DNA from: an uncultured Pseudothermotoga sp.
GTDB taxonomy: Bacteria > Thermotogota > Thermotogae > Thermotogales > DSM-5069
Assembly (NCBI GenBank): GCA_937995655.1
Contig: CALKJI010000008.1
Location: 1 to 47,663, forward strand
Reading direction: 5' to 3'
Length of the DNA: 47,663 nucleotides
The notes under the pieces are model-generated. The model made no database searches. It worked only from the letters and a program-made list of their open reading frames with translations, and was not told the DNA's origin. A program made the position numbers and the translations under genes. The stretch's first letter is position 1, and every line of letters begins with the position of its first letter. Below are positions 26,464-38,918 of the stretch, piece after piece.

Positions 26464-27513
26464 GTGTACAGAAAAAAATCCTTCTGGTTCACCGTGTTCT
26501 TTGTTGTAATATTTTTCTTATTCATTCAATATGCACAGACGCATTTTGATGCGTACATCATAAGAATTATGAATGTTGCCGCAATATATGTTATTCTTGG
26601 TGTCAGCCTCAACTTGATAAATGGCTTTACAGGTCAGTTTTCTTTGGGTCACGCAGGATTCATGGCAATAGGTGCTTATGCTTCGGCACTGCTCTACATG
26701 TCTCCCGAATTGAAAGTAATGAATTTTTTCATAAAGCCACTCATCTGGCCATTGAATCAAATTCAGATACCATTTTTTCCTGCATTACTTATAGGAGGAT
26801 TACTGGCTGCATGTGCTGGTTTCCTAGTCGGTGCGCCGTGCATGAGGGTCAAAGGTGATTATCTTGCGATAGTTACCTATGGTTTTTCTGAGATAATAAG
26901 AGTACTGTTCAATAACTTGCAGAGTATAACCAATGGTCCTCTTGGTTTGAAAGGTTTGCCCACTTATACAAATCTTTGGTGGAGTTGGGGTTGGGCGATC
27001 TTTACCATATTCTTCATAAAAAGGCTTATCGACTCAAGCTATGGACGCGCATTGAAAGCGATTAGAGACAATGAAGAAGCAGCTGAAGCTATGGGTGTGA
27101 ACCTTTTTCGTCACAAGACTCTTGCTTTTGTGGTAGGTGCTTTCTTTGCCGGAATTGCTGGAGGTTTACTTGGAAGTTTGGTCATGACGATTGATCCAAA
27201 TGCCTTCAATATAATGCTGACCTTTCAGATAGTTCTCATAGTTCTCCTTGGCGGACTTGGAAGCATAACAGGGACAGTGATTTCGGGAGTTCTGATCGCG
27301 TTTTTGATGGAGTGGTTGAGAATCGTAGAAACACCAATGAAGATTTTCGGTTTCACTATTCCTGGTATTTCTGGCATGAGGATGTTGATTTTTTCTGTGA
27401 TCCTCATGATTGCAGTGCTTTTCTTCAGACACGGAATACTTGGTGACAGGGAATTTTCCTGGGAAAGTATTTTTTCCATCTTCAAGAAACGAGACTCAAT
27501 GGAAGGAGAATGA
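26464..27513 (+). CDS. livM: Branched-chain amino acid ABC transporter permease LivM
   Basis: Second membrane subunit, 349 residues from the GTG at 26464, which is seven bases after GGAGG; the ATG at 26458 is too close to the same site. Family blocks include YVILGVSLNLINGFTGQFSLGHAGFMAIGAYASALL and SSYGRALKAIRDNEEAAEAMGVN (the ATPase coupling loop). A hydrophilic C-terminal tail (FSWESIFSIFKKRDSMEGE) follows the last helix. Confidence 0.93.
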   Translation: MYRKKSFWFTVFFVVIFFLFIQYAQTHFDAYIIRIMNVAAIYVILGVSLNLINGFTGQFSLGHAGFMAIGAYASALLYMSPELKVMNFFIKPLIWPLNQIQIPFFPALLIGGLLAACAGFLVGAPCMRVKGDYLAIVTYGFSEIIRVLFNNLQSITNGPLGLKGLPTYTNLWWSWGWAIFTIFFIKRLIDSSYGRALKAIRDNEEAAEAMGVNLFRHKTLAFVVGAFFAGIAGGLLGSLVMTIDPNAFNIMLTFQIVLIVLLGGLGSITGTVISGVLIAFLMEWLRIVETPMKIFGFTIPGISGMRMLIFSVILMIAVLFFRHGILGDREFSWESIFSIFKKRDSMEGE

Positions 27514-27516
27514 ATT

Positions 27517-28293
27517 GTGGCTCTCCTGAAACTTGACAAAGTGACCAAACATTTTGGTGGACTGATAGCTGTGAACAATGTTTCACTAGAACTTGAACAA
27601 GGCGAGCTTTCAGGCCTTATAGGACCAAACGGTGCCGGTAAGACAACTATTTTCAACTTAATAACAGGTGTATATCCTACAGATTCAGGCAGCATATTCT
27701 TCATGAACCAAGATATTACAAGAAAAAAGCCCCATGAAACAGCAGCTCTGGGCATAGCAAGAACTTTTCAAAACATAAAGCTCTTTGGCAAGCTGACTGT
27801 TCTGGACAATGTGCGTGTAGCATGTCATTATCGATTAAAGTCGTCTGTTTTTTCTGCTGTCTTCGACCTGCCCAAATATGCTGAGGAAGAAAAACGGATG
27901 ACCGATGAATCATTGAGATTACTTGAAGCAGTTGGATTATACAAGCTCAGAAATGAGAAAGCAAGCTCACTCCCATACGGGCATCAGAGAAAGCTTGAAA
28001 TAGCAAGAGCACTTGCTACAAGGCCAAAGGTATTACTGCTTGATGAACCCGCTGCCGGTATGAATCCAGAAGAGACCCTTGAGTTGATGAAGTTCATAAA
28101 AAAGATCAGAGATGAATTCAGCCTAACCATTTTGCTAATTGAACATGATATGAAGGTGGTTATGGGAATCTGTGAAAAGATTACTGTTCTCGACCACGGT
28201 TGCGTGATTGCTCGCGGTTCACCAAGCGAGATTCAAAAGGATCCAGAAGTGATCAAAGCCTACTTAGGGAGTGGTACGTATGCTCGAAGTTAA
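27517..28293 (+). CDS. livG: Branched-chain amino acid ABC transporter ATPase LivG
   Basis: Cytoplasmic ATPase of 258 residues with Walker A (GPNGAGKTT), a Q-loop in GIARTFQNIKLF, the signature region in the LivG-type variant LPYGHQRKLEIARAL, Walker B (VLLLDEPAAGMNPEE) and the switch His in LLIEHDMKVV. The start is GTG. It overlaps livF by 14 bases. Confidence 0.95.
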   Translation: MALLKLDKVTKHFGGLIAVNNVSLELEQGELSGLIGPNGAGKTTIFNLITGVYPTDSGSIFFMNQDITRKKPHETAALGIARTFQNIKLFGKLTVLDNVRVACHYRLKSSVFSAVFDLPKYAEEEKRMTDESLRLLEAVGLYKLRNEKASSLPYGHQRKLEIARALATRPKVLLLDEPAAGMNPEETLELMKFIKKIRDEFSLTILLIEHDMKVVMGICEKITVLDHGCVIARGSPSEIQKDPEVIKAYLGSGTYARS

Positions 28294-28984
28294 GGATTTA
28301 CAGGTAAATTATGGCGCAATAAGAGCACTTAAAGGAATATCATTCAAAGTTGAAAGAGGCTCTATTGTGACTTTGATAGGTTCGAATGGAGCTGGAAAAA
28401 CGACGACCTTGAAAGCGATCTGTGGCCTAGTCAAAGCGAAAGCAGGTCGAATATTTTTGAATGGTGAAGAAATAACAAATAAATCAACCAATGAGATCGT
28501 TTCTAGAAAAGTTACGATGGTTCCAGAAGGCAGGAGAATTTTTCCAAACTTGACAGTCCAAGAAAATCTCTTGGTTGGTGCTTTCCAAAGAAAGGACAAA
28601 GATGGTATAAAACAAGATATGGAGTGGGTGTTCGAACTTTTTCCAAGACTCAAAGAAAGAATCAATCAAAAAGGTGGCACTCTTTCTGGTGGTGAACAAC
28701 AGATGCTTGCAATTGCAAGAGCACTTATGAGCAAACCGGACTTGCTCATGCTTGATGAACCGTCTTTAGGACTTGCCCCTATAATAGTCGAGGAACTTTT
28801 TCAGGTCATCGGGCAGATACATCAAGAAGGTAAAACGATACTTCTCATAGAGCAAAATGCTTATGCTGCTCTTAACATAGCTGATTATGGCTATGTTCTT
28901 GAAACAGGACAGATAGTTTTGCACGGAACAGGTAAAGAACTGCTTGACAACGAGAAGGTTCGACAGGCTTATCTTGGTGGGTAG
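28280..28984 (+). CDS. livF: Branched-chain amino acid ABC transporter ATPase LivF
   Basis: Second ATPase, 234 residues, with Walker A (GSNGAGKTT), the LivF segment MVPEGRRIFPNLTVQENL, the ABC signature LSGGEQQMLAIARAL, Walker B (LLMLDEPSLGLAP) and LLIEQNAYAAL in place of the switch His region, as is normal for LivF. ATG 28280 lies within the end of livG, after GGGAGTGG. It is the last gene of the operon; no clear terminator separates it from the rRNA promoter 35 bases downstream. Confidence 0.95.
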   Translation: MLEVKDLQVNYGAIRALKGISFKVERGSIVTLIGSNGAGKTTTLKAICGLVKAKAGRIFLNGEEITNKSTNEIVSRKVTMVPEGRRIFPNLTVQENLLVGAFQRKDKDGIKQDMEWVFELFPRLKERINQKGGTLSGGEQQMLAIARALMSKPDLLMLDEPSLGLAPIIVEELFQVIGQIHQEGKTILLIEQNAYAALNIADYGYVLETGQIVLHGTGKELLDNEKVRQAYLGG

Positions 28985-29018
28985 AACAGATTTACTTTGG
29001 AGTTTACTTTTTCGTAAC

Positions 29019-29047
29019 TTGACATGACTCTTTATAGGTGGTACTAT
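29019..29047 (+). promoter_or_regulatory. rRNA operon promoter
   Basis: A consensus -35 TTGACA (29019-29024), a 17-nt spacer and TACTAT (29042-29047) lie about 165 bases before the 16S gene. The AT-rich stretch just upstream (TTTACTTTTTCGTAAC) could act as an UP element. Confidence 0.75.
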
Positions 29048-29149
29048 GATACCTGGTCGCTCATAAAAGAGCAAGCAAAGGATGAAGGGTCTTAGAAAAT
29101 AAATAAAAAGGATTAGAGTCTCAACAAGGCTCAAAGTATTTTGCCCTCA

Positions 29150-29177
29150 GGTCATTGAAAACTGGATAGCAGTCCCG
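29150..29177 (+). promoter_or_regulatory. boxA-like element and 5' arm of the 16S processing stem
   Basis: GGTCATTGAAAACTG at 29150-29164 resembles the boxA antitermination element of rRNA operons and occurs again, base for base, at 30976-30990 before 23S. The adjoining GGATAGCAGTCCCG (29164-29177) is the perfect complement of CGGGACTGCTATCC at 30778-30791, beyond the 16S 3' end. Together they form the RNase III processing stem. Confidence 0.7.
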
Positions 29178-29213
29178 CAAGTTCCAAAGTCAGGAATCAA
29201 AACCTTCTTACAT

Positions 29214-30765
<1,552 letters not shown>

Positions 30766-30777
30766 AGGGAGAAAAGT

Positions 30778-30791
30778 CGGGACTGCTATCC
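30778..30791 (+). other. 3' arm of the 16S processing stem
   Basis: CGGGACTGCTATCC pairs perfectly over 14 bases with 29164-29177, enclosing the 16S gene in a long-range stem, the expected RNase III substrate. Confidence 0.75.
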
Positions 30792-30810
30792 ATTTTTGAG
30801 TGACTTGCAA

Positions 30811-30887
30811 GGGCTCATAGCTCAGTTGGTGAGAGCGCACGCCTGATAAGCGTGAGGTCGGAGGTTCGACTCCTCCTGAGCCCACCA
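30811..30887 (+). tRNA. tRNA-Ile (GAT)
   Basis: A 77-base cloverleaf in the 16S-23S spacer, with acceptor GGGCTCA/TGAGCCC, D arm TAGCTCAGTTGG, anticodon GAT at 30845-30847 in loop CTGATAA, T arm GGTTCGACTCC and an encoded CCA end. A tRNA-Ile(GAT)/tRNA-Ala(TGC) pair in this spacer is common in bacteria. Confidence 0.97.
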
Positions 30888-30892
30888 TGGGC

Positions 30893-30968
30893 GGGGACGT
30901 AGCTCAGCTGGGAGAGCGCCTGCTTTGCAAGCAGGAAGTCAGGGGTTCGAATCCCCTCGTCTCCACCA
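30893..30968 (+). tRNA. tRNA-Ala (TGC)
   Basis: A 76-base cloverleaf five bases after tRNA-Ile, with acceptor GGGGACG/CGTCTCC, D arm TAGCTCAGCTGG, anticodon TGC at 30926-30928 in loop TTTGCAA, T arm GGTTCGAATCC and an encoded CCA end. Confidence 0.97.
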
Positions 30969-30975
30969 ATGGAAG

Positions 30976-31000
30976 GGTCATTGAAAACTGCATAGGAAGT
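30976..31000 (+). promoter_or_regulatory. Second boxA-like element and 5' arm of the 23S processing stem
   Basis: GGTCATTGAAAACTG (30976-30990) repeats the element before 16S exactly. AAACTGCATAGGAAG (30986-31000) is the perfect complement of CTTCCTATGCAGTTT just after 23S (34001-34015), giving the 23S RNase III stem. Confidence 0.7.
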
Positions 31001-31004
31001 GAAA

Positions 31005-33998
<2,994 letters not shown>

Positions 33999-34036
33999 TA
34001 GCTTCCTATGCAGTTTCCAGTGATTCTTCGAGGTTT

Positions 34037-34156
34037 CCTCGGGTGCCTATACCAGAACGGGAAACACCCGGTCCCATTCCGAACCCGGCCGTTAAGCCGT
34101 TCTGGGCCGATGGTAGTATGGGGGCGACCCCATGTGAGAGTAGGTAGTGCCCGGGG
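34037..34156 (+). rRNA. rrf: 5S ribosomal RNA
   Basis: About 120 bases with terminal helix CCTCGGGTG / GCCCGGGG and the conserved internal CCCATTCCGAACCCGG and GGTAGTATGGGGGCGACCCC. It lies about 38 bases after 23S and is followed immediately by the operon terminator. Confidence 0.95.
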
Positions 34157-34160
34157 ATTT

Positions 34161-34192
34161 AAAGGGGCTGCGTGGAGCAGCCCCTTTTTTTT
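34161..34192 (+). terminator. rRNA operon terminator
   Basis: AAAGGGGCTG (34161-34170), a short loop and CAGCCCC followed by eight T's form a classic intrinsic terminator four bases after 5S. Confidence 0.93.
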
Positions 34193-34254
34193 CAGGTGCG
34201 AACTTAGCTAAAAGTTAATGATCAATTTGATTTCGAAGAGTAGGTATCTGATAA

Positions 34255-34533
34255 CTATATAGAGTGTATGGTTGAGCCTGCAAGATCGATGTAAATTCTT
34301 ACGAAGCCCTTTTCGTCTGTTTTTACATAAAAGGTATGATCATCAATTTCAACTTGGAGAGTGATGCTTGAAAGAGGAATTCCATTTTCATCAACGATTT
34401 GAAATTCTATGTAGTTGTCGGTTGTCTTAAAATGATTTACATTTATCGATACACCAAAGCCTACCTGCACGTTGGAGCAGCCAAATAGGAGAAATGTTAA
34501 GATGCTAAACCAAAGGAGCAACTTTTTGCTCAC
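34255..34533 (-). CDS. Small predicted lipoprotein, unknown function
   Basis: A 92-residue protein with a lipoprotein signal: basic N-terminus, hydrophobic core LLLWFSILTFLLF and lipobox LLFGC. The mature part (SNVQVGFGVSINVNHFKTTDNYIEFQIVDENG region) looks like one small beta-sandwich of the carboxypeptidase-regulatory type, with VDENGIPLSSITLQVEI and TDEKGFVRIYIDL. GTG 34533 is preferred because GGGGGG lies eight bases before it. It is a lone leftward gene, convergent with the rRNA operon. Function unknown; surface location is inferred. Confidence 0.7.
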   Translation of the reverse strand: MSKKLLLWFSILTFLLFGCSNVQVGFGVSINVNHFKTTDNYIEFQIVDENGIPLSSITLQVEIDDHTFYVKTDEKGFVRIYIDLAGSTIHSI

Positions 34534-34722
34534 TGGACTCACCCCCCATGCAAACGTTATTACTGAAATTTTACTCCCATTTCACAATTTTTAATATATT
34601 CGGATTCAAGATTCAAAAGCTTCTGGCTTTGATATTTTTCAAAGTTCTGTAAGGCACTTCGATCGTCTTCATTTCACTAGGAAATTTGTTTACAAACTTG
34701 TTTGACCCCTTAAAAGACAGGT

Positions 34723-34866
34723 ATGGAAACTGTCCAGGAAAGAGTAAATGGACGTCTTCTTACAGAACATAATGAGCAGACAACACAAACAAGGCAAGAA
34801 CTTGCTTGGCTTTTAAGAGAGATACTAACTAATCAACCACGTCTTGTACATCTTGTGATCTTCTGA
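34723..34866 (+). CDS. Possible 47-residue ORF antisense to the phoU 3' end
   Basis: The frame METVQERVNGRLLTEHNEQ... to ...HLVIF reads like a charged helical peptide (RQELAWLLREIL). It lacks a ribosome site at proper spacing, overlaps the last 38 bases of phoU on the other strand and matches nothing I recognise. It is listed only because the otherwise empty stretch 34543-34828 holds nothing else; it may well be chance. Confidence 0.15.
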   Translation: METVQERVNGRLLTEHNEQTTQTRQELAWLLREILTNQPRLVHLVIF

Positions 34867-35533
34867 CAAGTTCTTTCAATTGCTTGCCTGTGCTCATGAA
34901 ATAAAGCTTTTCACAGATGTTTGTTAGATGATCTGCTATTCTTTCTAAGTGTCTTATCAAAAAAGCTTCCTCTAAGTACAGTCTCATCATCTTTGGATTA
35001 GTTTCTTCACAGGCAAGGTCAATAAGATTCTCATGACCAACATTGTGAAGTTGATCAACTTCATCGTCTTTTTTCCAAACTTTAACTGCAAGGCCAAGAT
35101 CTTTGTGTTCCACAGCTTCCACAGTTTCCTTGAACATAGTTAATATTATCTTTATCATCTCATTCAATGTCTTCCAGGAAGTAAAGCTTTCTATTCCCCT
35201 TTGAACGTGTCTACTCAATTGGGCTATATTGACACATTCATCAGCGATCCTTTCAAGATCGATTGACAAACCTATCATTGCGACAACAAATCTAAGGTCG
35301 TCCGCGAGTGGCTGAAACTTTGCAATGACATCGAAAGCCACTGTCTGGATTTCAAGATCAAGTGAATCGAAATAATCGTCCATCAATTCTATATCTCTTA
35401 TAAGTTTTTCATCGCCAGATTGAACAGCCAAGAGGGTTTTTTCAAATAGATGCTCTACACCGCTCAGAAATTCTCTTAGCTTGTCATTCAAAAGATTTAT
35501 CTCTCTTTCGTAGTGAATAGTCCTCTGTGTCAT
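34829..35533 (-). CDS. phoU: Phosphate-system regulatory protein PhoU
   Basis: PhoU links the Pst transporter to the PhoR kinase and restrains phosphate uptake. The 234-residue all-helical protein has two copies of the PhoU three-helix repeat with the metal-binding pattern E/DxxxD (DYFDSLDLEIQ and MIGLSIDLERIADECVNIAQ; then LIRHLERIADHLTNICEKL). ATG 35533 follows GGAGAGGTGTCA; a longer frame starts 21 bases earlier, inside the end of pstB. It is the last gene of the pst operon. PhoU is presumably the link to the soluble kinase encoded at 39550. Confidence 0.93.
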   Translation of the reverse strand: MTQRTIHYEREINLLNDKLREFLSGVEHLFEKTLLAVQSGDEKLIRDIELMDDYFDSLDLEIQTVAFDVIAKFQPLADDLRFVVAMIGLSIDLERIADECVNIAQLSRHVQRGIESFTSWKTLNEMIKIILTMFKETVEAVEHKDLGLAVKVWKKDDEVDQLHNVGHENLIDLACEETNPKMMRLYLEEAFLIRHLERIADHLTNICEKLYFMSTGKQLKELVRRSQDVQDVVD

Positions 35534-35546
35534 TGACACCTCTCCT

Positions 35547-36302
35547 TCATCCAATTTTTCCTGTTAGAAACTGTCGAGTCATTTCGTGTCTTGGTTCCTT
35601 TACAACTTCCGAGGTCAAACCGTATTCTATCAAACGCCCTTCATACAGAAAGATTACCTCATCACTTATCCTTAAAGCCTGCCCCATACTGTGAGTTACT
35701 ATTATAACAGTATACTGCTCGGCTATCGATTCAAGTAACCTTTCTATCTTCGTCGTTGCAATTGGATCGAGTGCGGATGTTGGTTCGTCTAACAGGATTA
35801 CCTCCGGTTCAATAGCAAGAGCTCTGGCTATACAGAGCCTTTGTTGTTGACCGCCTGATAGCTGTACAGCAGGTTTTTTCAGTTTATCTTTCACTTCATC
35901 CCACAAAGCAGCCTTCTTCAACGCTTCCTCGACCTTGTCTCTTAAGAGTTCTTTCTTAGTAATTCCCTGAATTCTAAGGCCATAGGCAACATTGTCAAAC
36001 ACCGACATTGGAAAAGGGTTGGGCCTTTGAAAAACCATCGTCACTTTTTTTCTATATTCCGTCAGGTTCTTGATTGAATATATGTCTTGGCCATGAAACT
36101 TTATAACTCCTTTCATTGAAAAACTAGGTATCATATCATTCAGTCTGTTTAAACATCGGAGCAATGTACTCTTTCCGCAACCAGAAGGGCCCATGATTGC
36201 TGTGATACCTTTTGAAAGTATTCTTGCATTCACATTGTCCAGGACCCTGTGATTACCGTAATGGGCAAATAGGTTTTCTATTTCGAATACTATTTCACTC
36301 AT
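35547..36302 (-). CDS. pstB: Phosphate ABC transporter ATPase PstB
   Basis: A 251-residue ATPase with Walker A (GPSGCGKST), the PstB Q-loop motif VTMVFQRPNPFPMSVFDNVAYG, signature LSGGQQQRLCIARAL, Walker B (VILLDEPTSALDP) and switch His in VIIVTHSMGQA. The FQRPNPFPMS motif is specific to PstB among ABC ATPases. It overlaps pstA by eight bases. Confidence 0.97.
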   Translation of the reverse strand: MSEIVFEIENLFAHYGNHRVLDNVNARILSKGITAIMGPSGCGKSTLLRCLNRLNDMIPSFSMKGVIKFHGQDIYSIKNLTEYRKKVTMVFQRPNPFPMSVFDNVAYGLRIQGITKKELLRDKVEEALKKAALWDEVKDKLKKPAVQLSGGQQQRLCIARALAIEPEVILLDEPTSALDPIATTKIERLLESIAEQYTVIIVTHSMGQALRISDEVIFLYEGRLIEYGLTSEVVKEPRHEMTRQFLTGKIG

Positions 36303-37098
36303 TTCTATGCCTCCTTAAAAACTGAACTGTCGAATAAATTGAGATCATCACGATGACCATGAGTGAAGACATGGCTCTTGCCATCCACTGAGATTTTTCA
36401 CCAAGGTTCATGACTATTGCATAAATGCTCGTAGGCAGTGTCATAACTGGATCTGTGATCTTCTTTGGAAGCTGTGTCGCGTAAAAGACCGCGCCTGTGA
36501 CTAAAATTGGAGCTGTTTCGCTGAAGGCCCTTCCGAGAGTCAACATGAGTGATGTCAAAAGTCCATTCTTGCTAGCTCTCAAGACCATTAGAGTAGCTTG
36601 AAGTTTGTTTGCACCAAGTGCTATGACACCTTCGCGCAACTCCTTTGGAACGGCCCTCAGGAACTCGGCAGCGCTGCTTATGAAAAAGGGTATAGCCATA
36701 GTCGAAAGGGTGAGAGATGCTGATATCAATGACGTACCCAAAGATAGCTTGACACAAAAAAGGCTGAGACCAAATAGACCGTAAACTATCGATGGTATAC
36801 TGTTCATCGTAGCAGCAAGTGATTGCAAAAAAATAGAAAGTCTTCTTGGTGCAAATTCTGTTATGAATATCGTACCCAAAAGGCCTGTTGGTATTGAAAC
36901 TAAGAAAACAACAATCATCAACAGCAGTGAGCCAATGAGCATTGGAAAGATACCGCCTTCACTCATTGCAGATTTTGGATACTGTGTGAAAAAACCTGGT
37001 TTTGTGAAATAATTAACTCCGGAAAAGATTATGATTCCTATTATCAAAGTGAAGGCAACAAAGACTGTGTAACTGATTATTCTAAAGGTCCACCTCAT
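36295..37098 (-). CDS. pstA: Phosphate ABC transporter permease PstA
   Basis: A 267-residue permease with six predicted helices, including an N-terminal FRIISYTVFVAFTLIIGIIIF. The coupling loop VPKELREGVIALGANKLQATLMVLR and VYGLFGLSLF are recognised PstA blocks. It starts four bases after pstC and overlaps pstB. The first cytoplasmic segment is short. Confidence 0.93.
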   Translation of the reverse strand: MRWTFRIISYTVFVAFTLIIGIIIFSGVNYFTKPGFFTQYPKSAMSEGGIFPMLIGSLLLMIVVFLVSIPTGLLGTIFITEFAPRRLSIFLQSLAATMNSIPSIVYGLFGLSLFCVKLSLGTSLISASLTLSTMAIPFFISSAAEFLRAVPKELREGVIALGANKLQATLMVLRASKNGLLTSLMLTLGRAFSETAPILVTGAVFYATQLPKKITDPVMTLPTSIYAIVMNLGEKSQWMARAMSSLMVIVMISIYSTVQFLRRHRNE

Positions 37099-37102
37099 AG
37101 GA

Positions 37103-37969
37103 TCACCCTTTTACCCATTTATCACGCTGTCTTGTGAGATAATTCGTAAGAAGATTCAGCAGCAAAGAACCAACAAGAAGTAAAAATCCTATGAAAAACA
37201 AAGAACTGTAATGAAGGCTACCTATTTCTACTTCGCCCATTTCGCTTCCAAGTGCTGCAGTTAGAGGGCGTATCGGATCGAGTAATGACCTCACAAGAAC
37301 ATTTGCCCCACCGGCGACCATCAAAACGATCATCGTTTCACCGAATATTCTATTAAAAACACTGAGCATGGCATTTATCAAACCAGAAGATGCATATTTG
37401 ACTTCGACTACCATGACAGAAAGATCCTTTGCTCCCAAAGCAACAGCTGCTTCTACAACTTCTCTTGGTACTTTTTCAAGAGATTGGTAAGATAAACTGA
37501 TCATAAAAGGTAAAGTCAAGACAGAAAGCATTATAGAAGCATTTAAAAAATTTTGAGCGGTCCATGCACCAAATTTGAGAAATAGATCACCCAGTACGAC
37601 TACACCAAAAAATCCTAATACTACTGAAGGAATACCGCTAACATACTCAAGAGTTCGTAACATGATCTCCTTCTCTTTCTTTGTGGCAAATCTGTGTAGA
37701 TAAAGTGCAACTATCAGACCGATCGACCAGACCCAGATACTCGTCCACAAAGCTAAGATTATTGAATTGAATAACATAGTCCTTATCCCAAACTCTGCGT
37801 CTACCCAGACAGGATACCAATTCGGTGAGAAAAGACCAAAACCTACCTCTTTTATCGCCCTGATCGATTCAGATGAAATGAAAAAGACTATGGAAAACAA
37901 AGCAGCTGCCACTACCATGGCAGCTATCGATACGATTGAAATGAAGAAAGCGGAACCCAATTTGCCCAT
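37103..37969 (-). CDS. pstC: Phosphate ABC transporter permease PstC
   Basis: A 288-residue permease with six or seven helices. PstC blocks are visible: the EVGFGLFSPNWYPVW segment before the second helix, SGIPSVVLGFFGVVVLG, the coupling loop VPREVVEAAVALGAKDLSVMVVEV and GETMIVLMVAGG. Its ATG overlaps the pstS stop (TAATG), so translation is coupled to the binding protein. Confidence 0.94.
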   Translation of the reverse strand: MGKLGSAFFISIVSIAAMVVAAALFSIVFFISSESIRAIKEVGFGLFSPNWYPVWVDAEFGIRTMLFNSIILALWTSIWVWSIGLIVALYLHRFATKKEKEIMLRTLEYVSGIPSVVLGFFGVVVLGDLFLKFGAWTAQNFLNASIMLSVLTLPFMISLSYQSLEKVPREVVEAAVALGAKDLSVMVVEVKYASSGLINAMLSVFNRIFGETMIVLMVAGGANVLVRSLLDPIRPLTAALGSEMGEVEIGSLHYSSLFFIGFLLLVGSLLLNLLTNYLTRQRDKWVKG

Positions 37970-38805
37970 TACTTACCAGTCCCGTATGCAGGAATGTATC
38001 CAGCCTTCTCAACCAACTTTTGCCCTTCAGGAGAAAGAATGAATCTTATAAAATCAGCGACTATACCTTGTTGTGGCCAAGTGTTGTTAAACCTGGCAAG
38101 ATCTATGAAAACATACAAAGGCCTGCTTATTGGATAGACACCTGCTAAGACATTGGCTATCGTTGGTTCTATTCCGTTGACCTTCAACGCTTTGACTTGG
38201 CTTGTTACATAGCCCATTCCTGTGTAAGCTATGGCATATTGATTCTTTGCGACACTTTCAATCTCTGCTTGAGAAGATTCGAGCATTTGAACTCTTGGGC
38301 TCAACTTTTCACCCTGTAGTACCTTTTCAACCCAGGTTTCAAAGGTTCCAGAAGCAGTGTTTCTTGAGTAAACCACTATAGGTCTGTTTGGAAGTTTAGG
38401 ATCTACTTGATTCCATTGAGTGATCTCTCCTGTGTAGATTTTCTTGAGAGTTTCCATCGTGATGGAATCAATGGCAAGGTTTGGATTGACAATGACTGAA
38501 AGCCCATCGTAAGCTATTACAATGGGGGCAAAGTATTTACCGGCTTTGTGCATTTCTTCAACTTCGGAAGCTTTAAGAAATCTACTAGAGTTGGCAATGT
38601 CCGTTGTGTTATTGAACAATGCCTTTATACCAGTTGTTGAACCTGCACCTTCGAGCGTCACGACCACAGAGGGATTGATTTTCTTAAACTCCTCAACCCA
38701 GAGTTGAGCAATTGGATAAACTGTGTTCGATCCTTTGATGATGAGAGTCTGTGCCGAAAGAATTACCGATGCCACTAAAAGAACCAAACCTAGAAATTTT
38801 CTCAT
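37969..38805 (-). CDS. pstS: Phosphate-binding protein PstS
   Basis: A 278-residue periplasmic-type phosphate-binding protein. It has a signal peptide (MRKFLGLVLLVASVILSAQT) and the PstS phosphate-site segments KGSNTVYPIAQ, EGAGSTTGIKAL, DIANSSRFL and SRNTASGTFETW. ATG 38805 lies after GGAGGTGGAAGG; a longer frame starts 57 bases upstream without a site. It is first in the pstSCAB-phoU operon and divergent from the response regulator at 38919, with about 110 bases between them. Confidence 0.94.
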   Translation of the reverse strand: MRKFLGLVLLVASVILSAQTLIIKGSNTVYPIAQLWVEEFKKINPSVVVTLEGAGSTTGIKALFNNTTDIANSSRFLKASEVEEMHKAGKYFAPIVIAYDGLSVIVNPNLAIDSITMETLKKIYTGEITQWNQVDPKLPNRPIVVYSRNTASGTFETWVEKVLQGEKLSPRVQMLESSQAEIESVAKNQYAIAYTGMGYVTSQVKALKVNGIEPTIANVLAGVYPISRPLYVFIDLARFNNTWPQQGIVADFIRFILSPEGQKLVEKAGYIPAYGTGK

Positions 38806-38918
38806 CCTTCCACCTCCTGTTTTCACCCTATTTTTTGCATAGTTACTTCTAGGCGGCTTCAAAAAAGATTAAAAAGTTTTAACACATTCCTGGCATTATT
38901 TATAAACGGAGGGATGAG

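Noticed and set aside
38879-38906. TTAACA-N16-TATAAA as promoter of the response regulator gene
   Set aside because: The predicted start would fall in or after the GGAGGG ribosome site, so this promoter cannot produce the expected transcript.
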